A model generated the notes under the pieces. That model had not been told where the DNA came from. It was given only the letters and a program-made list of their open reading frames with translations, and did not search any database. From Edaphovirga cremea (GTDB lineage: Bacteria; Pseudomonadota; Gammaproteobacteria; Enterobacterales; Enterobacteriaceae), in NCBI RefSeq assembly GCF_003332275.1, contig NZ_QOVA01000009.1:145593-209592 (forward strand): 64,000 bases of DNA. Direction: 5' to 3'. This document shows positions 57,134 to 64,000 of the stretch, piece after piece (the first letter of the stretch is position 1; every line of letters begins with the position of its first letter). The translations under genes were made by a program, and so were the position numbers.

Positions 57134-57403
57134 ATGGTTAACAAAATGGCTTCTATTTATTCAGACGAATATCAGTCAGTTATAAGAACGCTTCGCGAAG
57201 CGCGTATAAACAAAGGGATCACACAGGAAAGTCTGGCTAAGGCATTGGATCGTCCGCAGTCATTCGTTGCCAAGTTTGAAAACGGCGAAAGAAGGCTGGA
57301 TGTGGTGGAATTTGTGCATATCGCGTGTTTGCTTTCGCTTGATCCCGCCGTTGCCGTTAAAGAACTGGCGAAGAAACAAACACGCAAAGCTATCAAAGAA
57401 TAA
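57134..57403 (+). CDS. XRE-family regulator
   Basis: 89 aa from ATG at 57134 (MVNKMASIYSDEYQ); a Met five codons in is also possible. The HTH is in residues 16-70 (INKGITQESLAKALDRPQSFVAKFENGERRLDVVEF), ending in a basic tail. Similar proteins occur next to Ner-type genes in enterobacterial islands and prophages. Divergent from the Ner-like copy 2. Confidence 0.82.
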   Translation: MVNKMASIYSDEYQSVIRTLREARINKGITQESLAKALDRPQSFVAKFENGERRLDVVEFVHIACLLSLDPAVAVKELAKKQTRKAIKE

Positions 57404-57463
57404 AAAATGCCGTATCAGGCTCAAACAGCAGCCCGGCGAGGCTTTTGACAAGATGAGGCTGGC

Positions 57464-57636
57464 TCATGGGAGACGGTAACAGATAGCACGCTGTTGCCCT
57501 AAGCTATCGCTTTCAATCATAGCGCCAGCGAAGCGTTCGCAATAATCAGCTAATACGGTGAAATCGGTGTTGGCATTGAAAAACAAGGTCAGTGGGGATT
57601 TTCAGACGAATGTGTTTGTGTTGGGGTAGTAGCTAT
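57464..57636 (-). pseudogene. decayed copy of the 92-aa gene at 60749
   Basis: Reads FFNANTDFTVLADYCERFAG, against SFNADTDFTVLAYYCERFAD in the intact gene. The start ATG has become ATA (57636-57634), a one-base shift separates the first 12 codons, and a TGA ends it after 50-odd codons. The ribosome site GGAGGC upstream is still present. Confidence 0.75.
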
Positions 57637-58009
57637 AAGGCAGCCTCCAGTATGTGATCTTTAAACCACCACCAGAAATGCCAATTTCACGGGGGGCGGA
57701 ACCGAACGAGCGAGCCACATCCAGTTGGTGTGCAATCTGTTTTGCTGCCGCCAACTCTGACACGTCCTGCGCCTGCATAATTGTCCGTCGCGCGGCCTTC
57801 TCCTCTTTCTCGGTCATGCCCAATGCTAAATAAGCTCGGGGGCACCGCCTGGAACAGCACCTCGATGCGGCTTGCCAGTGCCACCCATTCGATATAGCAG
57901 CGGGGTTTTGGTCGCCGACAGCAACATGGCGGTTCGTCGGTTCAATGCAACACACTGTACTGTATAGTGCTTCTACTGATTTATAGGTGTTAATATGTCG
58001 ACACCCCAA
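57637..58009 (-). other. degraded phage-island coding segment
   Basis: Open frames here include SVEALYSTVCCIEPTNRHVAVGD and GWHWQAASRCCSRRCPRAYLALGM, the kind of overlapping text found in Ash / Icd-like genes of P4-type satellites (from memory). No frame has a convincing start or complete product; I read it as a remnant. Confidence 0.35.
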
Positions 58010-58099
58010 TCAGTCTGTCTAGAAACTGAAGTCCGGACTTAGAGTTTAGTGCTGAAATCACCATAAATACTGCATTTTAATAGATACTGAGGGGGATAT

Positions 58100-59586
58100 A
58101 TGAACGATATTAGAGCATCATCAATTACAGACAGAGATGAAGAACATCTAAAGGGAAAACCACCCCATCAACATCTTTATAGATTTAGAACTGTAAAAGC
58201 TCTTTTAACTGAATTTCATGAATTAGAAAAACAGGAAATATTCTTCCCTTTACCTTAATTATTAAATGACCCAGCAGAAAGCCTAGCGAATTTTTACTGG
58301 CAAGGTGATAAAAACGATTGGAGAGAGTTTTTTAAACAGTATTTGTTACGATTTTTGCACTCCACATACATTGCAAAAGACACAAAAATATTCTGCAGAC
58401 CCCGTACAATTAACATCATTTCCGGCATAGATACATATAAAAACATTGAAAAACTATTCCTTAGTGATAATAACATAAACAAATGCATCGAACGCCTATC
58501 TAATAAAGAGACGCCAATAAAAAAGAATCAATTGAAAATGTATTTATATATAGTTCACATCTATGCATTAATTTACATTATCGAGAGAGATGAAGGTTTG
58601 GTTTCTTTTTTAAACAATATTAACATCATAGATGTTTCCCTTAAATTTCTAGACATGATAGAAGGAATAGATAATACGCCACCAGACATAAATATCCTTC
58701 AAAGAAATATTATTTACGAAGAATTATCAAAATTATTTTCGCAAAATGCAGAAATAGAAGGTATTAACAAAATAGACTCAGTTGCTGAGGGCGAAGGCTT
58801 GAAATGCTATTCTTTAGCTACATTAATCACTTACAGAATGCGTTACATCAAATCTCCAAACTATCTTTCCCAAAAGATGATGAGATTTCCGATAAAACAC
58901 ACTTCCCTGAAAAACACCTAAATAATATCCAAAAATTAACTTTCCCAACATTAGGCACTGCGTGCTTTATGAGAGAGGAAAACATTAACAACCCCTCTAT
59001 GTGGTGGTATTATGGTGACAGCCATAAAGGAGTATGTCTTGAATTCAAAACAATAAAAAACCCAAACAATGAAATGCGTTACATTTCCCTTAGTCATCCA
59101 GAATGGAAAGAAAGTAAAGATTTTTATTTTATGGAAGTAGGTTATACAAATGAAATTAATACATATAACTTCTTTGAACTATTTAATAAATCCAGCATTT
59201 TCATAAAGGACGACAATTATAAAGAGTATTTATGTTTTTACCCACCCGTAACTAAAACAAAGCATTGGGAGCATGAAAGGGAGTTGCGTTTGATTTGCAG
59301 CTATCCATCGTGGGATGACTTCATCATAGAACAAAAATATCGCTATGATTTTAGTTCATTGAAAAGCATTACCTTCGGCATAAACACACCGATAAAAGAT
59401 AAATCAGAGATAATATTTATAGTTACTAAAAAATGCAAAGAAATAGGCCGAGAGGATTTTGAATTCTATCAAACCACTCAATATATAAGTGAGAGTGGCG
59501 AAATAAAACTGGAACAGATGAGATTCTATCCTTTACCTGAGGAACTGACAAAATTAATCGTCAGGGTTTATGGTGCAGAACAGTAA
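58100..59586 (+). pseudogene. DUF2971-type protein, broken twice
   Basis: Starts ATG after GAGGGGGATAT, reads MNDIRASSITDRDEEHLKG, and meets an in-frame TAA after 52 codons (58256-58258). The same frame then continues for 220 codons (LLNDPAESLANFYWQGD...). Near 58860-58875 a one-base shift leads to the C-terminal part with the DUF2971 core: ACFMREENINNPSMWWYYGDSHKG, then EHERELRLI. Intact it would be about 495 residues. DUF2971 proteins occur in defence and phage islands; their activity is unknown. Very AT-rich DNA. Confidence 0.75.
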
Positions 59587-59664
59587 TTAAACAATAGATA
59601 ATATGACTATTGATACTGCAGCCTTCAGATAATCTCTAGGCTGCCGTGGTATCCAAACAAGCTT

Positions 59665-59856
59665 TTAATTGGCTTTTATTTGTAACCGCTCCGCCAACCG
59701 CGTCACCAGATGCACCGCATCAACCACATCAAGCAGGTTCATAACCAACGCGAAGCCTGGGCATAATTCTGTCCGGTCGGCCAGCGTAACGTGCCGGTGA
59801 TAGGTAAATAGGTAGAAGCGTTGGATTTGCGTTCCCCTGAAAGGCAGGGCACCCGT
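59665..59856 (-). other. 3' fragment of an unknown gene fused behind abiEi
   Basis: Directly after the abiEi stop, in the same frame, an open stretch of 63 codons reads TGALPFRGTQIQRFYLFTYH ... LLDVVDAVHLVTRLAERL and ends at TAA (59667). It has protein-like character but no start, so it is probably the end of a deleted gene. Confidence 0.35.
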
Positions 59857-60390
59857 TTAAACATTCATCAGCTCCGCATTATCAATTAAATGAGTATTAC
59901 GCCCAACCCGACGCAAATCTCTGACAGCGGTTTCTTTTTTGGCAAATCGAATTGGGGATTTGGTTTCAATTATTCCGCTCAGAATATCACTGACAGAACG
60001 TGCGGTGTGGGTTAATTCAATGACGCCCCACGGTGTTTTATATTCACCACTCCGCCCAGTTGTCATAACGGTTAAGCGATCAATTGGGATTTGCGAAATT
60101 ACCCCATATTGCGACAGCGCCGATTCCAGACTGACATAGCTGTATTTACCCCGACGCAAGGTTCTGACGATGTGCTCAAGAATATACCCATCCTGCATGG
60201 CACGATTGTAAACATACACGCCATATACCGCCCGCGTCAGTATGCCGTTTGCCACCAGTCGCTGAATTGAAGCTTTCAACGCCCTATCCGACTCATCCGG
60301 GAAGAGTTTTCCAAAGTCTCGTAAATGAAAAACGTAACGCCCGTTACGGCTGAATTCATCCAATTTGTTGATAGCTGTAAGTTTGTCCAT
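59857..60390 (-). CDS. AbiEi-family antitoxin, orphan
   Basis: 177 aa from ATG at 60390 (MDKLTAINKLDEF); the frame extends 6 codons further. N-terminal winged helix (KASIQRLVANGILTRAVYGVYVY), then the AbiEi domain (YSYVSLESALSQYGVISQIP, VMTTGRSGEYKTPWG). In type IV systems AbiEi represses and neutralises the nucleotidyltransferase AbiEii encoded right after it. No AbiEii follows here, only an unrelated 3' fragment, so the pair is incomplete. It may still act as a transcription regulator. Confidence 0.8.
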   Translation of the reverse strand: MDKLTAINKLDEFSRNGRYVFHLRDFGKLFPDESDRALKASIQRLVANGILTRAVYGVYVYNRAMQDGYILEHIVRTLRRGKYSYVSLESALSQYGVISQIPIDRLTVMTTGRSGEYKTPWGVIELTHTARSVSDILSGIIETKSPIRFAKKETAVRDLRRVGRNTHLIDNAELMNV

Positions 60391-60748
60391 TGCGTGACCT
60401 TTACACAAAAGCCCTTAAAATAGGTCTTTTTTGTATACTTAAAGGAGTCTAGCACAGTTATCTCCACAAAAAGAACATCTAGTAGTGTCTTTATTGTTAA
60501 GATGAGGGTGATGCGTCGATAATTTACTTAAGCGATGGTACACCTTCGGCCCCCGCTTCCCGCTGGTACATTCATGAGCACTGTAGTACAGCTCAATTGG
60601 TATTGACCTAACTCACGACAACGGCCAGATCTTTCATCTGTTGCAACAGTTTTCCCATACATCCCCTACTTTATGAAAACACGAAAACCACCACAATTCC
60701 CCGACGCGGCGGCAGATGACCTGATGTCCTCAAGCCTGAACGATACCT
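60391..60748. other. intergenic region with the right 109-bp repeat
   Basis: About 360 bases. The right half is the second direct repeat copy; the left part should hold the abiEi promoter. No gene seen. Confidence 0.6.
60590..60701 (+). repeat. 109-bp direct repeat, right copy
   Basis: Same orientation and about 95% identical to 53246-53354; it carries an extra CCA. The two copies enclose 7.3 kb of accessory genes. No tRNA gene precedes this copy. Confidence 0.9.
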
Positions 60749-61027
60749 TTACGCCAGGGCGGTCGCGGTGTCGGGAAGTTGATCAACAGTAAGATTTTCA
60801 ATTAAATGCGGCGGGATGGGATCGTTTAGCGTGGGATACAATAAATTCAGACAGCCCGCGAGGTGATAACAGAATGCCCGCCTTTCCCCCAGATTATCAC
60901 TTTCCATCAGCGTGTCGGCGAAGCGTTCGCAGTAATAGGCTAATACGGTGAAATCGGTATCTGCATTGAAAGACAATGTGAATGGGGAGTTTTCTAAGAA
61001 TGGTGCTTGGGTTGGGGTCGTAGCCAT
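60749..61027 (-). CDS. unknown small island protein, 92 aa
   Basis: Starts MATTPTQAPFLENSPFTLSF after GGAGG at good distance. Acidic, probably helical, no signal or membrane segment; YYCERFADTLMESDNLGERR is the best conserved part, since it is shared with the decayed copy at 57464. I know no function; similar short proteins occur beside satellite-phage genes. Confidence 0.6.
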   Translation of the reverse strand: MATTPTQAPFLENSPFTLSFNADTDFTVLAYYCERFADTLMESDNLGERRAFCYHLAGCLNLLYPTLNDPIPPHLIENLTVDQLPDTATALA

Positions 61028-61094
61028 TAGGCTGCCTCCACTAAGTCATTCCCATAAATCTAGCCCCTGTTTTTGCAGGGGCATTTCCCATCAG

Positions 61095-62237
61095 TCACAA
61101 ATCAGGAATAAACCCTTCTTCCCGCAGAACCTTAATCACTCCACGTATCAGATACGAGTTAGAAAACTTTGCCGTATAGGTACGAGCCCCCTCTTCTACT
61201 GGCTGAAGCAATCCCCGCTCAATCAGCTTACCAAGCTGATAAGTCACCTGAGTCGGTTTCAGGTCAGGTAAAACGGTGCGTAGATCGCCCGCTTTTATCG
61301 TCCCCAGCTCAACAGAACGTTTCAGAACCTTCGATTCCAGCGGGTTTATCAAACCTCTCTCCGATGAAAAATCGATGGCCGGATACAGGATCTTTTTGCT
61401 CAGGAAAGCGTGGTTCGTCAGTTGATCGACTTTCTTCAGCTCAGATGAAATCCCCGAGAGCACATATAAGCACCATTCTTCCAGACCCTGCTCTGTTCCC
61501 ATATCGGCTACCGAGAGCATGGCGTAATAACGCTCGCGATCGTTGCAAAATACCGCTGTCGGATTGAGAACCCGGCCACCTGCCTGAACATTAAAACCAT
61601 ATTTGATAAGCAACGCATAGGTCAGCAACCTGACCGTTCTGCCATTACCGTTGCCAAATGGATATATCCAGCCAAAACGGTGATGCACCAGCGCGATCTT
61701 CATCAGATCATACTTTGGCTTATCGGCACGGTTAATAAAGGCGGTTAATTCCGCCATATAATCAGGAACACGGATGTGGTCCGGCGGTAAATGGTCAGAC
61801 TGAGCGATGCTGACATTATGTTGTCGATATGCGCCGGGAGTTCTATCGCCTTCCTGTTGTAGCCCGACTACCGCCAGACTATGTAACTCGCGGATAAAAT
61901 ATTCCGTTATGTCATCGCCATTGTTCAGGTATTCGTCAATGAACTCCATCGCTGCTTCAATGTTGTTGATTTCTTTGAGCTGATCCGTCGAACTTTGCGT
62001 TCCTTCAACTTTACTTTCAACGTAGTCAGCAAGCGTGGTGTGGTTTCCCTCAATCCTTGCAGAACCAAGACTTTCCAGCATGTGAAAAACGGCCCTCAAC
62101 TGCGCAAACAGGATAGGGTGAACATCGGTTTCCAGCCGCAGATGCCGGAGTAACTCCAGCTCCGTCAGCGCGTCAACCAAAGGGGAGTCAAAGCTCGGGT
62201 TCAGCAGCGAGAGTTCAAAGTGATTAAATTGAGCCAT
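61095..62237 (-). CDS. Fic-domain protein with altered active site
   Basis: 380 aa. Near the N-terminus is SARIEGN (about 57-63), the (S/T)xxxE(G/N) inhibitory motif of class II Fic proteins. The Fic core reads [19 protein letters not shown]; the catalytic His of HPFxxGNGR is Tyr192 (codon TAT, one base from CAT). The C-terminal third is a winged-helix ([19 protein letters not shown]). Fic enzymes add AMP to Ser/Thr/Tyr of target proteins; without His this one is probably inactive in that reaction. The rest of the frame is intact. Confidence 0.85.
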   Translation of the reverse strand: MAQFNHFELSLLNPSFDSPLVDALTELELLRHLRLETDVHPILFAQLRAVFHMLESLGSARIEGNHTTLADYVESKVEGTQSSTDQLKEINNIEAAMEFIDEYLNNGDDITEYFIRELHSLAVVGLQQEGDRTPGAYRQHNVSIAQSDHLPPDHIRVPDYMAELTAFINRADKPKYDLMKIALVHHRFGWIYPFGNGNGRTVRLLTYALLIKYGFNVQAGGRVLNPTAVFCNDRERYYAMLSVADMGTEQGLEEWCLYVLSGISSELKKVDQLTNHAFLSKKILYPAIDFSSERGLINPLESKVLKRSVELGTIKAGDLRTVLPDLKPTQVTYQLGKLIERGLLQPVEEGARTYTAKFSNSYLIRGVIKVLREEGFIPDL

Positions 62238-62471
62238 GATGTTTAGTTATCTCAACTGGTGCATGACGGCATCTCAAAATTATAGAAAAAATACCAATGT
62301 AATCCATAAATTAGAAATAACATCGTTTCTGATTATCTCAAAAACCATTGTCCAACATATCAAATTTAAGTTTAAAAGATGTTCAACGCGAAGGGAAAGG
62401 GGCCTTCTTGGGGCGCTGTTTGAAAGAAACACCAATATAGCTATTTAGAACAGTGCAATCCCATTTATCAT
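62238..62471. other. intergenic stretch
   Basis: 234 bases, AT-rich on the Fic side; presumably holds the fic promoter. No gene seen. Confidence 0.5.
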
Positions 62472-63542
62472 TCACGGAGTAGCTTTACTGTTGTAAATGC
62501 GTTTCCATACCCAACTCAGTGTCTTGACGAGATCACCGGACTCAGGCATTTGGGTAATTTCGGGTGCTGCTGCCCAACCGCCACGGTCATCTATGCCCGC
62601 AATGTCATAACGGAAAAAATAATCGGGCTCTAACCCCATTCGCAGATCTGCAAGGATCAACCGAAGCTCGCCATCCTCCCGCCGCTGCGCGTGAGCGGCG
62701 ACAAACCCATGTGTGAACCACAATAGACGTTTCAACTGCGGTGCGGATGTCAACTGCGCCAACGCCTGGTTGTCGCTTGCGTGAAAAGTAAATTGCATCG
62801 CTCCCCGATCCGCGACAAGGGATCTGTCACCGAGCCAGTAGCCATCCGGTACCATCACAATCACCCGCCAAGCCAGCGTGTTGAACGGAAGCGGTGTAGA
62901 AAAACGCGGGGCATTCTGCAAGTTCAGGACAGCCAGGCTTTGCGAGGCCACCCGGTCGACCAGAGATTTGGCGGCGACACTCCAAGCCAGGTAGACCGAA
63001 CTCACGAGCAAGCCTGCTACCAACCAATTGCGTGCTGCCCTGTCTCGGCCTGAGCCATTGGTTTGCTGCGCGCCTTGGTGTGGTGCAAGCCGCCAGGCAG
63101 CAATAACCCCTATCAGCAAGGGCACTGTATACAACGGATCAATGATGAAGATTGTCGCCCACATGACGGGTGGGGTTCTCATGGGCCATAATATCTGTGT
63201 ACCGTAGACGGTAAAGGCGTCCAGCAACGGATGCGTTATCAAGGCCAGCCAGATTGCCAGCAGCCACCGCAACGGGGCACCTCGAACCAGACAACTGCGA
63301 GACTTGAGCAATAGCCAAAGCAGCAATCCCAACACCGTTAGCATCAAGAGTGAATGCGATGGACCGCGGTGCGAGGTCACTTCTGTAACCACATCACTGC
63401 TGAACACTTTGAACCAGAGCACGTCCAGATCGGGCAAGGTACCGAGTACTCCGCCCGCCAGTATTGCCCGGCGTCGATGATGCGCGGGGACGACAAGTGC
63501 AGCGACACTGCTACCAAGAACGATCTGGGTCAATGAGTCCAT
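62472..63542 (-). CDS. membrane-bound metal-dependent hydrolase, YdjM type
   Basis: 356 aa. N-terminal half has about four transmembrane helices with the family's metal-ligand motifs: GTLPDLDVLW (near 34), TSHRGPSHSLL (near 57) and THPLLDAFTVYG (near 103). The C-terminal half is a soluble domain of unknown role. DUF457/YdjM proteins are LexA-regulated in some species. More GC-rich than the island to its left. Overlaps the next gene by 13 bases, so the two form an operon. Confidence 0.82.
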   Translation of the reverse strand: MDSLTQIVLGSSVAALVVPAHHRRRAILAGGVLGTLPDLDVLWFKVFSSDVVTEVTSHRGPSHSLLMLTVLGLLLWLLLKSRSCLVRGAPLRWLLAIWLALITHPLLDAFTVYGTQILWPMRTPPVMWATIFIIDPLYTVPLLIGVIAAWRLAPHQGAQQTNGSGRDRAARNWLVAGLLVSSVYLAWSVAAKSLVDRVASQSLAVLNLQNAPRFSTPLPFNTLAWRVIVMVPDGYWLGDRSLVADRGAMQFTFHASDNQALAQLTSAPQLKRLLWFTHGFVAAHAQRREDGELRLILADLRMGLEPDYFFRYDIAGIDDRGGWAAAPEITQMPESGDLVKTLSWVWKRIYNSKATP

Positions 63543-64000
63543 GGCAGACTCCTACGGCCTGGTTTATCGATCTGTTGGGCATCTTGTACCTTTATCCATC
63601 TGTCATGCAGCCATTGTTCCGTTTTGCGGCGAGCGAGCAGGTATGCCCATTCCAGATCGCGCTCGAACAGCATCGGTTTCTCATCGCTACCGACGATGAC
63701 CCAGAACCAGCGCCCATCAGCCAGATTGCGTGACTTGAATTTTAAACCGGTGAGTTGGACGGTCTCGTTACGGCCTGCGTGTGATAGGCGAATAGGTTCA
63801 TCATGGGGGGTAACAGACGCTCCCCTCAGGCTGGTCAGCAAGTCGGGTGCAGCCTTGCGCAGGAACTCTGCCGCAATCTGTTCAGCGCGCTCACGAGACG
63901 GTAAAGGTTTTCCCACCAGGTCAAGCGAGATGTTGGCAAAACCCTTGAGTGTGCCATCGGCGGCGATCACCGTACTAAAGTGTTCTCCCTCCAGGAAGGC
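63530..64000 (-). CDS. unknown protein, partial (5' end beyond the window)
   Basis: The frame is open to the window edge, starting AFLEGEHFSTVIAADGTLKG in the part seen, 156 residues to the stop. Mixed alpha/beta character with TVQLTGLKFKSRNLADGRWFW and WVIVGSDEKPMLFERD; I do not recognise a family. It is likely upstream partner of the YdjM-type gene. Confidence 0.6.
   Translation of the reverse strand, partial: AFLEGEHFSTVIAADGTLKGFANISLDLVGKPLPSRERAEQIAAEFLRKAAPDLLTSLRGASVTPHDEPIRLSHAGRNETVQLTGLKFKSRNLADGRWFWVIVGSDEKPMLFERDLEWAYLLARRKTEQWLHDRWIKVQDAQQIDKPGRRSLPWTH

Noticed and set aside
61095..62237. Second active-site change (N before GNGR) in the Fic motif
   Set aside because: GNGNGR in place of xDGNGR is, as I recall, common in this Fic subfamily, so only the His to Tyr change is reported.
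1..64000. CRISPR arrays, rRNA operons and complete insertion sequences
   Set aside because: I looked for spaced short repeats, rRNA sequence and transposase genes and saw none in the window.

Overview
The window is a chromosomal segment of an enterobacterium. Gene order lysS-prfB-recJ-dsbC-xerD / fldB / ygfX-sdhE / ygfZ / yqfA / ygfF / gcvPHT / ubiI-ubiH-pepP-ygfB / zapA-6S RNA-ygfA / serA / rpiA / argP / yggE / argO / mscS / fbaA-pgk-epd / tktA / loiP / yggL-trmB / mutY-yggX-mltC / speC matches the Escherichia coli 63-66 min region almost gene for gene. Protein divergence from E. coli, an arginine deiminase operon downstream of speC and a palindromic intergenic repeat resembling those of plant-associated soft-rot enterobacteria and Yersinia point to Pectobacteriaceae or a near relative. 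The family is an inference; the order Enterobacterales is secure.

Layout. (1) 1-3042: the end of a prophage or phage remnant abutting the 3' end of a tRNA-Gly(CCC) gene (glyU). It holds an integrase broken by a nonsense codon and a frameshift, a zinc-ribbon/DUF4145-like gene overlapping it, two promoters that closely match the T7 RNA polymerase promoter, and a self-contained cassette for a 53-residue secreted peptide that lies outside any long reading frame. This suggests a T7-like (autographivirus-type) temperate element whose body lies left of the window. (2) 3117-4980: an orphan RCC1-repeat beta-propeller protein whose stop codon is supplied by a palindromic repeat. (3) 4981-46378: conserved housekeeping core covering translation, disulfide isomerisation, chromosome-dimer resolution, FAD/Fe-S assembly, glycine cleavage, ubiquinone synthesis, serine synthesis, pentose phosphate and lower glycolysis, arginine export, osmotic safety valve, DNA repair, murein turnover and ornithine decarboxylation. 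(4) 46379-53026: a 1.1-kb leader/intergenic region with small overlapping reading frames upstream of speC, then the arginine deiminase operon arcA-arcC-arcB-arcD followed by an ArgR-family regulator that has lost the arginine-binding Asp pair. Together arcABC-D import arginine, export ornithine and make ATP from carbamoyl phosphate. (5) 53130-64000: a tRNA-Phe gene followed by a mosaic accessory island. Between two 109-bp direct repeats (53246 and 60590) lie a HigB/HigA-type toxin-antitoxin pair, a second decayed copy of it, two near-identical Ner/Nlp-type regulators, a tandemly duplicated XRE regulator unit feeding an unknown membrane protein, another XRE regulator, a broken DUF2971 gene and an orphan AbiEi-type antitoxin. 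Beyond the second repeat are a small unknown gene (with a decayed copy inside the island), a Fic protein whose catalytic His is Tyr, a membrane-bound YdjM-type hydrolase and a gene cut by the window edge.

The core reads as conserved and ordinary. The novelty is at the two ends: the T7-like promoter/integrase remnant at glyU and the repeat-built regulator/toxin island at the tRNA-Phe gene.
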